Source: an uncultured Saprospiraceae bacterium (GTDB lineage: Bacteria > Bacteroidota > Bacteroidia > Chitinophagales > Saprospiraceae). Taken from it: a stretch of DNA of 34,268 bases. This document shows positions 8,419-17,416 of this stretch, piece after piece. Under the pieces are notes generated by a model, which had not been told where the DNA came from, did no database searches, and was given only the letters and a program-made list of their open reading frames with translations. Made by a program: the position numbers and the translations under genes. The stretch lies in NCBI GenBank assembly GCA_937872405.1, contig CALMSP010000181.1, positions 1 to 34,268 on the forward strand, given 5' to 3'. Positions within the stretch are counted from its first letter, which is position 1, and each line of letters begins with the position of its first letter.

Positions 8419-9378
8419 ATGGTAAAAATCCTGGCTAATGATGGTATCCATGCTGATGGACTTACCCTCCTCGAAGAAGCTGGTTATCAGATAGATACCG
8501 AAAAAGTACCCCAGGAAAACCTCCATCGGGTACTGCCGGAGTACGACGTCATCATTGTACGAAGCGCAACGCAGGTACGCAAAGATCTGATAGACGTTTG
8601 CCCAAACCTCAAAGTTATCGCTAGAGGTGGTGTTGGGCTTGACAACATTGATTACGAATACGCAGAGAACAAAGGTATTATGGTGTTCAATACACCAGCT
8701 GCCTCGTCGCAGTCTGTAGCTGAATTGGCATTTGCCCACATGTTTTCGTTGGCACGTTTCCTGCATCAGTCCAATCATCACATGCGCATTGGCGGTGATT
8801 TCAACAAGCTTAAAAAGGAATACTCCGAAGGCTTTCAGTTGCGCAACAAAACTTTAGGCATCATTGGTTTTGGTAGAATCGGGCAAGAAGCCGCGCGCAT
8901 TGGCTTAGCCCTGGGCATGAAAGTAATGCCAGCTGATATCAATGTGACCGAAGCCAATATCGAACTGAATCTATTCCACAGCGAAAGTTTGAGCCTCTCT
9001 ACAAAAATTGAGACTTTCGACTTGGCGGAAGTGTTGAAAAATGCCAATTTTCTAACACTACACGTACCCTTTGGCGGTGGTACACCAATTATTGGGCATA
9101 CAGAATTTGGAATGATGAAAACTGGGGCAATATTGGTGAATACATCTCGTGGTGGTGTGGTGGACGAAGAAGCGATGCTGGCAGCATTGGACTCTGGCAA
9201 GCTGGCTGGTGCTGGTCTGGATGTATTTGACTTCGAACCAAAGCCGCGCAAAGAAATTCTTGATCATCCCAGAATTTCGCTCACACCGCATATCGGGGCG
9301 TCCACGCATGAGGCGCAAGCACTCATCGGCCTCGAATTGGCGGACAAGATTCTTGCTTTTTTTGGTGACGATAAGTGA
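8419..9378 (+). CDS. serA: D-3-phosphoglycerate dehydrogenase-like D-2-hydroxyacid dehydrogenase
   Basis: An NAD-dependent cytoplasmic enzyme, most likely the first step of serine synthesis (3-phosphoglycerate to 3-phosphohydroxypyruvate). The 319-aa protein shows the catalytic arginine in ARGGVGLDNID (about 69-78), the nucleotide-binding GFGRIGQ (150-156), the NTSRGGVVDEEAM block with a second conserved arginine, the catalytic glutamate in DVFDFEP and the catalytic histidine in TPHIGAST. It is the short form: it ends soon after the catalytic domain and lacks the C-terminal ACT domain that gives serine feedback in longer SerA proteins. Other 2-hydroxyacid dehydrogenases share this fold, so the substrate is an inference. 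No serC or serB is adjacent. A strong terminator follows directly. Confidence 0.85.
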   Translation: MVKILANDGIHADGLTLLEEAGYQIDTEKVPQENLHRVLPEYDVIIVRSATQVRKDLIDVCPNLKVIARGGVGLDNIDYEYAENKGIMVFNTPAASSQSVAELAFAHMFSLARFLHQSNHHMRIGGDFNKLKKEYSEGFQLRNKTLGIIGFGRIGQEAARIGLALGMKVMPADINVTEANIELNLFHSESLSLSTKIETFDLAEVLKNANFLTLHVPFGGGTPIIGHTEFGMMKTGAILVNTSRGGVVDEEAMLAALDSGKLAGAGLDVFDFEPKPRKEILDHPRISLTPHIGASTHEAQALIGLELADKILAFFGDDK

Positions 9379-9406
9379 GATTAATCAATTGATTATCAGA
9401 TAAATG

Positions 9407-9453
9407 AGCGCGGCAGCCTGTGAAATATATCCAAGCTGCCGCGCTGTTTTTTT
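9407..9453 (+). terminator. Strong intrinsic terminator after serA
   Basis: A perfect 11-bp GC-rich stem (AGCGCGGCAGC at 9407-9417 with GCTGCCGCGCT at 9435-9445), a 17-base loop, then G and seven T (9447-9453). It lies 28 bases after the serA stop. The T-tract orientation serves the plus strand only, although the convergent YceI gene ends 40 bases beyond. Confidence 0.92.
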
Positions 9454-9492
9454 GTGCAACTCCGTTTGGGCGGGTTACGCAAAATTAGATGC

Positions 9493-10038
9493 TTATTGTT
9501 TAACAACTTGCACATTGAGATGCAGGCGCACGTCGTCACTCACCACAATCGCCCCAGCCTCGGTCACAGCACTCCATTTTAAGCTAAATTCTTTGCGATT
9601 GATTACACCGTTCAGTTCAAAGCCTGCTTTATGATTGCCATAAGGATCGGCAGCTTCGCCGAGAAAATCCACATCCAGTTCAACACTGCGAGTAATGTCG
9701 CGGATAGTCATATCACCGACCAATTTGTATTTGTTTTCCGCCACTTTGCTGAAATTCGTGGAGCGGAAAGTCAGTTCGGGATAAGCAGCGGCATTGAAGA
9801 AATCATCACTTTTCAAGTGGTTATCACGCGCTTCTTGATTCGTATCAATACTCTCAATTTTAGCGCTGAAATGCACTGTAGCGCCTTCAAAACCTTCGCC
9901 GGTTTGCTCTATCCCGCCCTCAAACTCGCGGAAATAGCCAGTTACGGTGCTGATAACTAAGTGTTTCACTTTAAAACTTACTTCGGAATGCGTTGGGTCA
10001 ATTACCCATTTTGTTGTTACCATTGTCGCAGTTGACAT
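9493..10038 (-). CDS. YceI-family (lipocalin-like) protein
   Basis: A 181-aa protein of the YceI family, whose members form a beta-barrel that binds long-chain isoprenoid or fatty-amide ligands. Diagnostic features in order: WVIDPTHSEVSFKVKHL at the N-terminus, VTGYFREFEGGI, the DNHLKSDDFFNAAAYPELTF block (about residues 73-92), and the GDMTIRDITRSVELDV and NRKEFSLKW segments. There is no signal peptide, so it appears cytoplasmic, unlike E. coli YceI. The ATG at 10023 (MVTTKW) is an alternative start. It stands alone, convergent with serA. A 200-base gap upstream (10039-10240) contains no gene or clear promoter. The ligand is unknown. Confidence 0.92.
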   Translation of the reverse strand: MSTATMVTTKWVIDPTHSEVSFKVKHLVISTVTGYFREFEGGIEQTGEGFEGATVHFSAKIESIDTNQEARDNHLKSDDFFNAAAYPELTFRSTNFSKVAENKYKLVGDMTIRDITRSVELDVDFLGEAADPYGNHKAGFELNGVINRKEFSLKWSAVTEAGAIVVSDDVRLHLNVQVVKQ

Positions 10039-10265
10039 AATCTTTTTGTTTTGGTGTAATAAAGTTTAATTTCAATGTTTAAACACCAAATAGTGCAGAA
10101 AGTTTGTTGATATTCGTTAAGTGTTTGTTAAAAATAGCTGACATTTGTGTGAAGGAGCAGCAAGAATTTTTGCACAACCGCTCCAAAGCAGAAAAAAAAC
10201 AGCGAATGCTTTTGTAATTTGTCCGCTCAAAAAAAAAACTGGTGCAGGCGCGCGCCACCCAATAC

Positions 10266-11705
10266 ATGAAACGAGCCTTTTTTATCAATATAGTGTTATT
10301 GCTCTTTGTTAATTTACTCATCAAACCATTCTATATTTTCGGTATTGAGCGCACCATCCAGAACCGCGTAGAAGCTGGCGAATACGGGCTGTATTTTACG
10401 TTGTTCAACTTTTCATTACTCTTTCAAATTGTCACCGACTTAGGTCTTCAGTATTTCAACAATCGGCATGTAGCACAACACCGTGTTCTATTCAGCAAAT
10501 ATTTTCCACATTTTCTTGTGTTGAAAGGCTTACTGGGCTTGCTGTACCTGCTGCTGTTGCTGGTTGGGGCCGCGCTTTGGAAGTACGAAATAGCCATTCT
10601 GCCTTTGTTATTGGGCATTGCCCTCAATCAGGTGCTCAGCTCGTTGGTACTGTTTTTGCGATCCAACGTTTCCGGCTTGGGTTGGTACCGAACAGATAGC
10701 TTCCTTTCAGTGCTCGACCGGCTGCTCCTCATCCTCATTTGCGGTATGCTCCTATGGCGGTTGCCGCATTTTAAAATCGAATGGTTTGTATATGCGCAGA
10801 CGGCCAGCCTCGCCAGTACGGTCTTGATTATATTTTGGCTCTTGCGCCGGCACGCGCCCTGGCGATTTCGACTGCAACCAAAGATGTGGCAGCTCCTATT
10901 AAAAAAAAGTATGCCCTATGCCTTAGCCGTATTTCTGATGACCGCCTATACTCGATTAGATGGCGTACTGCTGGAAAGGCTGCTACCCAATGGGCGCTTG
11001 GCTGCCGATGTTTATGCCGCCGCTTATCGCCTCCTGGATGCAAGCAGTATGATCGCTTACCTGTTCGCTGGGTTATTGCTACCTATGTATGCCCGAGTGC
11101 TAAAGACGCAACAACCCGTTGCACCACTTTTACAATTTAGCTTACAGCTCATTTGGGCAGGTGCGGCTGCACTGGCGGCCTCGGTTTTTTCCTTTCAAGA
11201 AGCCATTATGGTAGGGCTGTATGCAATAGGTGACGCTTATGCCGGGCAGGTATTGGGTATGCTTATGCTAGCACTACTGGGTGTATGTTGTATGTATATA
11301 TATGGACCTTTGCTTACCGCTAATGGGAATCTGCGCGCTATGAACAGTATTTTGATCATCGGTATCATACTGAATATCACCCTAAACTTGCTGTTGATAC
11401 CCCGATACGGTGCCTGGGGGGCTGCTACAAGCGCTTGCCTTACACAAACTGTCATCGCTATTGGAAAGGCTTGGTTGGCGCATCGCCTATTGGCAATACC
11501 TGTGGATGTGCGATTTGTTGTAAAAATTATTGCATACGCTATCATTTGTTTTACAATAGGTTATGTATTCAGTCAACACGTAAGTGGCCGCTGGCAGATA
11601 CGCTTTGTCGCTTGCGGGGCAGCCTGTATTAGTGCAGCCTTCGCCCTACAACTGATACAACTGAGAAGTATTTGGGCACTGCTTCATGCGCGGGAAGGGC
11701 AGTAA
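10266..11705 (+). CDS. Polysaccharide flippase (Wzx/MATE-like, MOP superfamily)
   Basis: A polytopic inner-membrane protein of about 479 aa that would flip lipid-linked oligosaccharide units across the membrane. The sequence is a succession of 12-14 hydrophobic segments starting with FFINIVLLLFVNLLIKPFYIFGIER, and the layout matches Wzx/RfbX-type flippases. The ATG at 10266 is preferred; an in-frame GTG at 10242 would add eight unconvincing residues. Internal features include MTAYTRLDGVLLERLLP and the late NITLNLLLIPRYGAWGAA segment, which is typical of this family (N-L-x-L-I-P-x-x-G-xx-GAA). A Wzz-type protein follows 63 bases later, so both probably serve the same exopolysaccharide. No glycosyltransferase cluster is present around them. 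Confidence 0.88.
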   Translation: MKRAFFINIVLLLFVNLLIKPFYIFGIERTIQNRVEAGEYGLYFTLFNFSLLFQIVTDLGLQYFNNRHVAQHRVLFSKYFPHFLVLKGLLGLLYLLLLLVGAALWKYEIAILPLLLGIALNQVLSSLVLFLRSNVSGLGWYRTDSFLSVLDRLLLILICGMLLWRLPHFKIEWFVYAQTASLASTVLIIFWLLRRHAPWRFRLQPKMWQLLLKKSMPYALAVFLMTAYTRLDGVLLERLLPNGRLAADVYAAAYRLLDASSMIAYLFAGLLLPMYARVLKTQQPVAPLLQFSLQLIWAGAAALAASVFSFQEAIMVGLYAIGDAYAGQVLGMLMLALLGVCCMYIYGPLLTANGNLRAMNSILIIGIILNITLNLLLIPRYGAWGAATSACLTQTVIAIGKAWLAHRLLAIPVDVRFVVKIIAYAIICFTIGYVFSQHVSGRWQIRFVACGAACISAAFALQLIQLRSIWALLHAREGQ

Positions 11706-11719
11706 TGATCGGAAAAGCC

Positions 11720-11748
11720 TTTGTAAAAGTATTTTTTGATTACATTTG
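11720..11748 (+). promoter_or_regulatory. Promoter of the Wzz-like gene
   Basis: TTTG at 11720-11723, 17 bases, then TACATTTG at 11741-11748: a full match to the TTG-N17-23-TAnnTTTG promoter of Bacteroidota. It begins 15 bases after the flippase stop and lies 20 bases before the next ATG, so the second gene need not depend on read-through. Confidence 0.65.
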
Positions 11749-11768
11749 CTATTCAATTTTTTTGAAAC

Positions 11769-12881
11769 ATGGAGTCGAAAGAGAATTTGCTGAGTGTTCT
11801 ACAAACCCTTTGGAACTGGCGCGGCCCAATTGTCACCGTTTGTTTAATAGCAGGTTTGGGCATCGCTGCCGTCAGCCTGTTATTACCCAATTACTATCGA
11901 GCAACGACAACATTTTTAGCCAGCAGCCCTGACCAAGCTAAGCCAGAGGTTGTCTTTTTCCGTAGCGGCGCCCGCAGCGAATATTATGGCAACGCTAATG
12001 ACATTGATCGCTTACTGACCATAGCTGAATCCAATGATTTGGTGGAGTTTCTGATTGATTCTTTTAATTTGTACGACCATTATCGCATCAATCCCGAGCA
12101 TGAACGCGCGCGCTTTCGGGTGAAAGAGAAATTTTTTGGATTGTACAAAGTGAAGAAAACCCGACGCGATGCCGTTGAACTGGCAATAGAAGATAAGGAT
12201 CGGCAACTGGCCGCTAAAATGGCAAATACAGCACGCGAAAAAATTGACGACTTGGCGCAAGAACTCATCAAAAAAGGGCAAAGCCAGGTTATTGAAACCC
12301 TACAAAAAGAAATTCAGGAAAAAGAAGCAACCCTACAGTTTCTTGGTGATACGCTCAACATTATGCGTGCTAATTTTGGTCTGTACAATACAGTAGCGCA
12401 GACCGAATCGCTCACTACCCAGCAAGCCGAGTCAGAAAGTAGGTTAGTGCGCAACCGCGCTCGCTTAGAAGTACTCCAAAAAACACCAGGCGTACCGCGT
12501 GATACCATTACGATGCTCAATGCCTTGGTGAAAGGGCTGGAGCAAGAAGTAGCAAATTTTAATCAGAAAATTCAGTTGCTAAATAAAGGTATCGCTCCAA
12601 TCAATACGCTGGAGAAGCAATATTTTGAAACGAACCAGTTGCTGAGTGGTGATTTGGATCGGCTCAAAATGTGGCGTGCTGTGTATGAATCCAGCATACC
12701 CGCTACGATATTGATAGAAGCAGCCGAAGTGCCAATTGTCAAGTCGCGCCCAAGCCGATCCATTTTGGTAGTAGCGGCAGTAGCTATTGCTTTCATTTTC
12801 AGCGTTTTTGCGGTGCTACTCATCGAGGCGTACCAAGTCAACTGGCGGGAAGTATTGCGGCGTACCGATGCTCAGGTCTAA
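11769..12881 (+). CDS. Wzz/BexD-type polysaccharide chain-length determinant
   Basis: An inner-membrane protein of 370 aa with the Wzz (polysaccharide co-polymerase) plan: a short cytoplasmic N-terminus, a first membrane segment at about 18-38, a long periplasmic helical region rich in charged heptads (about 130-300, coiled-coil-like), and a second membrane segment at about 330-352 preceded by the family-typical VKSRPSRS proline motif. It ends soon after the second segment, so there is no fused tyrosine-kinase domain. It would control chain length or export of the polysaccharide whose units are flipped by the preceding gene product. It has its own promoter. Confidence 0.82.
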   Translation: MESKENLLSVLQTLWNWRGPIVTVCLIAGLGIAAVSLLLPNYYRATTTFLASSPDQAKPEVVFFRSGARSEYYGNANDIDRLLTIAESNDLVEFLIDSFNLYDHYRINPEHERARFRVKEKFFGLYKVKKTRRDAVELAIEDKDRQLAAKMANTAREKIDDLAQELIKKGQSQVIETLQKEIQEKEATLQFLGDTLNIMRANFGLYNTVAQTESLTTQQAESESRLVRNRARLEVLQKTPGVPRDTITMLNALVKGLEQEVANFNQKIQLLNKGIAPINTLEKQYFETNQLLSGDLDRLKMWRAVYESSIPATILIEAAEVPIVKSRPSRSILVVAAVAIAFIFSVFAVLLIEAYQVNWREVLRRTDAQV

Positions 12882-12985
12882 GCATTGTATCAAAGTATAA
12901 TTTATGCTATAATAATTTGATAACTAATTTATTAGATCGAAAAAGGCAACATCTTTTCACCGATTAACTTACTCTATAAAACACC

Positions 12986-14470
12986 ATGAAAAAACGTATT
13001 CTATTCCCGCTGCTGATTAGCGTATGCACGCTATCGGCAATAGCGCAGCAGCGCAGCATTCCTGTGGATTCCGCAGTGATTACCCAGCATCAGACCACCA
13101 TCAAAGGGCAGCGAATTGCTTATACCGCAACCACTGGCACACAACCCGTTTGGAATGATGCGGGCAAACCGATTGCTACCCTCTTTTACACCTACTACGA
13201 ACGCTCGGATATAAAAGACCGCGCATCCCGGCCATTGGTCATTTCGTTCAATGGTGGCCCGGGTTCCGCCTCCGTTTGGATGCACATCGCATACACTGGT
13301 CCGCGCCTGCTGGAGTTGGACGATGAGGGCTATCCGATACAGCCTTACGGCATTCGGGAAAATCCGCATTCTATATTGGATGTGGCGGACATCGTATTTG
13401 TCAATCCAGTTAATACCGGCTACTCGCGCATACTCGATCCAGAAGCCAAGCGAGAAACCTTCTTCGGCGTCAATGCTGATGTGAAGTACCTCGCCGAGTG
13501 GATCAACACCTTTGTGACGCGCAGAAATCGCTGGCCATCGCCCAAATATCTTATTGGTGAAAGCTATGGCACCACGCGCGTGTCGGGCCTGGCGCTGGAA
13601 TTGCAAAATGCACAATGGATGTATCTGAATGGCGTGATTCTGGTATCACCTACTGGGCTGGGTATCGAGCGCGACGGACCCGTGGAAGCTGCCAATCGCC
13701 TGCCTTACTTTGCGGCGGCGGCTTGGTTTCAAAAAGCCCTTGCCCCAGAATTGCAGCAAAAAGACCTCGAAAAAGAGTTATTGCCAGAAGTAGAACAATT
13801 CACCATCAATGAGTTGCTGCCGGCGATGGCGATGGGAGGCTTCTTGACAGAAACCAAGAAACAAGAAATGGCGAAGAAGATGGCCTATTATTCTGGGCTT
13901 TCCGAAAAAAACATTCTTCAGCATAACCTCGATGTGCCTACTGCCTTCTTCTGGAAGGATTTGCTGCGCGAGCGTGGCGGCTACACGGTAGGGCGCCTCG
14001 ATTCTCGCTATCTGGGTATAGACCGCAAAGAAGCCGGCGATCGCCCTGATTACAACTCCGAGCTTACTTCATGGCTGCACGCCTTTACCCCTGCTATTAA
14101 TTACTATCTGCGCGAACATTTGAATTATAAAACAGATACGAAATATAACATGTTTGGCCCAGTGCGCCCTTGGGACAACAGCAACGACCAAACCGGCGAA
14201 AATCTCCGGCAGGCCATGGCGCAGAATCCTTATCTGAAAGTGATGGTACAAGCAGGGTATTATGACGGTGCAACGACCTATTTCAATGCCAAATACACCA
14301 TGTGGCATCTTGACCCCAGCGGTAAAATGAAAAACCGACTGCGCTTCGAAGGCTACCGTAGTGGGCACATGATGTACTTGCGTCGGGAGGATTTGGCGAA
14401 AGCCAACGAACATATCCGCGAATTCATCCGCGACACAATGCCGAAGAAAGGAGAAGCGGCAAAGTACTAA
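12986..14470 (+). CDS. Secreted S10 family serine carboxypeptidase
   Basis: A 494-aa exported serine peptidase of family S10. The signal peptide is MKKRILFPLLISVCTLSAIA. The mature protein has FNGGPGSASVW (oxyanion region), the nucleophile motif GESYG with Ser193, the acid Asp427 in GYYDGATTYF and the base His461 in RSGHMMYL, so the catalytic triad is complete. It would remove C-terminal residues from peptides in the periplasm or outside the cell. It stands alone, with a 104-base AT-rich upstream gap. Its TAA stop codon (14468-14470) is also the left target duplication of MITE copy 2, so the insertion preserved the reading frame end exactly. Confidence 0.93.
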   Translation: MKKRILFPLLISVCTLSAIAQQRSIPVDSAVITQHQTTIKGQRIAYTATTGTQPVWNDAGKPIATLFYTYYERSDIKDRASRPLVISFNGGPGSASVWMHIAYTGPRLLELDDEGYPIQPYGIRENPHSILDVADIVFVNPVNTGYSRILDPEAKRETFFGVNADVKYLAEWINTFVTRRNRWPSPKYLIGESYGTTRVSGLALELQNAQWMYLNGVILVSPTGLGIERDGPVEAANRLPYFAAAAWFQKALAPELQQKDLEKELLPEVEQFTINELLPAMAMGGFLTETKKQEMAKKMAYYSGLSEKNILQHNLDVPTAFFWKDLLRERGGYTVGRLDSRYLGIDRKEAGDRPDYNSELTSWLHAFTPAINYYLREHLNYKTDTKYNMFGPVRPWDNSNDQTGENLRQAMAQNPYLKVMVQAGYYDGATTYFNAKYTMWHLDPSGKMKNRLRFEGYRSGHMMYLRREDLAKANEHIREFIRDTMPKKGEAAKY

Positions 14471-14631
14471 GAGTATGTTTAAAATTCGTTTTTGAAGTCG
14501 AAAATGATCAGATTTGGGTTCTCACGAAGCGTTTTTTGAGCTGCATAGCAGCGCTACGGAGCGAGAAAAAGGCAAAGTGAGGTTCCATAGATGAACATTT
14601 GCAGACCAAAGTATGAAATTTAAACATGCTC
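14471..14631. mobile_element. MITE-like element, copy 2 (161 bp)
   Basis: Identical over all 161 bases to the copies at 845-1005 and 20437-20597, and in the same orientation. Flanked by TAA at 14468-14470 (which is the stop codon of the S10 peptidase gene) and TAA at 14632-14634. Terminal inverted repeats and lack of coding capacity are as in copy 1. Confidence 0.9.
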
Positions 14632-14643
14632 TAAGAACAACTA

Positions 14644-14690
14644 AGGAGGCGCTTTCTTAAATCCTTTAGCAACTTCGGGGAGCGCCTTCT
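14644..14690 (+). terminator. Possible hairpin terminator of the S10 gene, displaced by the MITE
   Basis: AGGAGGCGCT (14644-14653) can pair with AGCGCCTTCT (14681-14690) over 10 bp with one G-U pair and a 27-base loop. Only a mixed CAATCAATTT follows, so it is at best a weak terminator. Before the MITE arrived it would have been about 10 bases after the S10 stop codon. Confidence 0.35.
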
Positions 14691-14715
14691 CAATCAATTT
14701 GTAACGTCAAAAAAC

Positions 14716-16086
14716 ATGAAACGCAGAACTTTCATTGAAAACCTAATGGCTACGGTGCCTGCACTTTCGGTTTTCCCTACCTTGCTCATGGCCTTTGGCG
14801 AAGAGGAGTCATTGCAATCCATTAGCTGGGAGGGGAGGGTGGTCGTTATTGGTGCTGGCATAGCGGGGCTTGCGGCTGCGCAGCGCCTACTGTCTAAAGG
14901 GTTGCAAGTGCAAATATTGGAAGCCAGCGGGCAGATTGGAGGGCGTATTCGTCCGTTGCAGGGATTTGCCGATTTCGATATTGAGTTGGGGGCCGAAGAG
15001 ATCCATGGCAGCCGAAGCGAGTGGTATCGGTTAGTGAAAAGTACCAATGCAAAGATATTCCGCGACAACAATACCGACTTTTATTTTTACAACAATCGGC
15101 TCATCGAAGACCGTGTTGCTAATAGCACACCCGATCTGAAAAAGGCCTTTGATTTTGAGCGTAGCGCTAAAAAACATCGCGGCGCCGATGCGACGGTGTT
15201 GCAACAATTGCAGAAAAGTAGTGTGCCTCCCGCCGCTTATTCGATCGTGAATGCTTTGCTAAGTAATGAATATGGCACCTCCAACGATCGGCTTAGCATG
15301 CGTGGCATTACTGAAGAGGAGGAGCGCTGGAGTGCCGGCGACGACAACTACGCTATCAGTGGGCGCAATTATTTGTCTATTTTGCAGGAAAAATACGCCG
15401 ATGCTATCTCCAAAGTAACGTTGAATGCGCCGGTGCAGCGTATAGACTATACGGGTCAACGCATTGAGCTACAAACACCCGCTCAGACGGTCATCGCGGA
15501 TCGGGTAATCATCACTATACCATTAGCGGTACTACAAGCGGGCGATGTACAGTTTACGCCTGATTTGCCATCCGAAAAACGCAGCGCTATTGCTAACATT
15601 GGCATGGGAGCAGGTATGAAGATCATCCTAAAATTCAGGGAGCCTTTCTGGGGGGCAGGGGTAGGTTCGATTTATGGCAGTGGCTACGTGCCCGAATTTT
15701 GGGCAACCAATGAAGGGCGCGGCGCTACGCCCGTGCTTACCGCTTTTGTGATGGGCGCCAATGCTGAATACCTGAGCGCGCAAGGCCAGCAGGCTATACC
15801 GATTGTGATGAGCGAATTAGACGCTATGTATGACAATCGGGCGGCTTCGACTTTTGTGGAAGGGCGCATCATGGATTGGGGCAAGGAGCCTTACATCAAA
15901 GGCGCTTATTCCTATCCGGTAGTGGGCGGCGGCATAACGGCTCGTGCTACATTAGCGAAAGCACTTCATGAGCGGCTGTTTTTCGCTGGGGAAGCCACGC
16001 ACACCCAAGGGCACAACAGCACGGTGCATGGTGCGCTCGAAACGGGTATCCGTGCAGCCGACGAAGTGATTAAGAGCATTCGATAG
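14716..16086 (+). CDS. Flavin-containing amine oxidase family protein (exported)
   Basis: A 456-aa FAD-dependent oxidoreductase of the monoamine oxidase/phytoene desaturase superfamily. The FAD-binding Rossmann motif is VVVIGAGIAGLAAAQRL (GxGxxG at 46-51) with the ribose-binding acid at E69 and the GGRIRP motif at 75-80. The C-terminal flavin motif is LFFAGEATHTQGHNSTVHGA. The N-terminus MKRRTFIENLMATVPALS has a twin-arginine-like KRRTF pair followed by a moderately hydrophobic stretch, so export by Tat in folded form is plausible. The amine substrate cannot be inferred. It is convergent with the M16 gene with only two bases between the stop codons and no terminator there. A near-match -7 (TCAATTTG, 14694-14701) lies just upstream. 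Confidence 0.9.
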   Translation: MKRRTFIENLMATVPALSVFPTLLMAFGEEESLQSISWEGRVVVIGAGIAGLAAAQRLLSKGLQVQILEASGQIGGRIRPLQGFADFDIELGAEEIHGSRSEWYRLVKSTNAKIFRDNNTDFYFYNNRLIEDRVANSTPDLKKAFDFERSAKKHRGADATVLQQLQKSSVPPAAYSIVNALLSNEYGTSNDRLSMRGITEEEERWSAGDDNYAISGRNYLSILQEKYADAISKVTLNAPVQRIDYTGQRIELQTPAQTVIADRVIITIPLAVLQAGDVQFTPDLPSEKRSAIANIGMGAGMKIILKFREPFWGAGVGSIYGSGYVPEFWATNEGRGATPVLTAFVMGANAEYLSAQGQQAIPIVMSELDAMYDNRAASTFVEGRIMDWGKEPYIKGAYSYPVVGGGITARATLAKALHERLFFAGEATHTQGHNSTVHGALETGIRAADEVIKSIR

Positions 16087-16088
16087 TG

Positions 16089-17327
16089 CTACTTTCGGGC
16101 GAGGTAAATCAATTCAGAACAATGTTCGGGTTTGAAAATTGTCTGTGCCATGCGCTGGATGTCGGCGGCCGTTATCTCTTGATACAGACGTGCTTCATCA
16201 TTAATGACGGTAGCATCGCCGGTCAATTCAAAGAAAGCAAGGCTAATCGCTTTGTTCAATACACTCATTTCCGAAAAAGTAAGTGTACTTTCCACCCTGT
16301 TTTTGAGTTTTTGCAATTCGGTATTGCCTAAAGGCTGTTCGCTAAGTTCGTGCAGCTCTTGCCAAATGGCATTTTTGGCAGTTTCAATGGAAATACCTTC
16401 GTTCGGTTTACCCTCTATGATCAGCAGACCTGCATCCAAGCTACCAGATAAATAGCAATCAATAGCTGAAAACAATTGTTGCTGCTTGAGCAAGCGCCGA
16501 AAAAGCCGTGAAGATTGGCCATTGCTCAGCACGTCGGTCAGCAGATCGGTCGCGTAAAAGTCGCGTTCCATGCGCCCAGGCACATGAAAAGCCAAGTAAA
16601 TCGCATCCATTGGTACATTGGCTTCTAATGTTCGGCTGCGCGCTGCCACTTGAGGTGGTTCGTTGGGGAGTTGCCGAAGCGGCGTAGCTCCTGGTGGTAT
16701 ATCGCCAAACCATTTTTCAGCCAAGCTACACACGTCGGCTGTACTGACATTGCCGGCCACTACCAGAATGGCATTATTGGGGCGGTAATATTTGAAAAAG
16801 AAGTCCTGTACATCTGCCAGTGTAGCATTTTCGATGTGCGAAAGTTCTAACCCAATCGTAGGCCACCGATATGGATGCACCTGATAAGCCAGTGCCGACA
16901 AGTGATGCCAAGCATCGCCATAGGGTTGGTTAAGACAAGTTTCCTTGAATTCTTCAACCACCACTTTTTGCTGGGTTTCCAGCACCTGTGGGTCGAAGTT
17001 AAGGCTAAGCATTCGATCGGATTCCAACCAAAACGCAACTTCCAGATTCTGCGCGGGCATCACATCGTAGAAATTGGTCATGTCATTGTTGGTAAAGGCA
17101 TTGTTTTCGCCACCTGCCATTTGGATTGGTGTATCGAAATCCGGTACATAGGCAGAACCGCCAAACATGAGATGCTCAAAAAGATGCGCAAAGCCCGTTT
17201 TCTGTGGATGCTCATCGCGGGAACCAACATTATACAAAACATTGACGGCTACGAGCGGCGTGCTTCGATCTTCGTGCACGAGCACTTTCAAGCCATTGTG
17301 TAGTTCAAAACGGTTGTATTGTATCAA
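16089..17327 (-). CDS. M16 family zinc metallopeptidase (pitrilysin/MPP-like)
   Basis: A 412-aa insulinase/MPP-type peptidase. The inverted zinc motif HxxEH is present as HLFEH (H48, E51, H52), with the conserved glutamate-rich VVVEEFKE (122-129) supplying the third ligand about 75 residues later, and the typical NNAFTNNDMTNFYDVMP block at about 75-91. It is therefore the catalytically competent member; in Bacteroidota such genes often sit next to a second M16 gene lacking HxxEH, which is absent here. No signal peptide is evident. The C-terminal half carries the second M16 domain (about 165-400). The substrate is unknown. Confidence 0.93.
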   Translation of the reverse strand: MIQYNRFELHNGLKVLVHEDRSTPLVAVNVLYNVGSRDEHPQKTGFAHLFEHLMFGGSAYVPDFDTPIQMAGGENNAFTNNDMTNFYDVMPAQNLEVAFWLESDRMLSLNFDPQVLETQQKVVVEEFKETCLNQPYGDAWHHLSALAYQVHPYRWPTIGLELSHIENATLADVQDFFFKYYRPNNAILVVAGNVSTADVCSLAEKWFGDIPPGATPLRQLPNEPPQVAARSRTLEANVPMDAIYLAFHVPGRMERDFYATDLLTDVLSNGQSSRLFRRLLKQQQLFSAIDCYLSGSLDAGLLIIEGKPNEGISIETAKNAIWQELHELSEQPLGNTELQKLKNRVESTLTFSEMSVLNKAISLAFFELTGDATVINDEARLYQEITAADIQRMAQTIFKPEHCSELIYLARK

Positions 17328-17416
17328 TCAGTAGTCGCTTTAACTTTAGAAATTACACGGTTGTTTTTCGGAAAATTTAGTTTGAAAACACTTGATGCGT
17401 CGTAAGGTTTAAGGTG

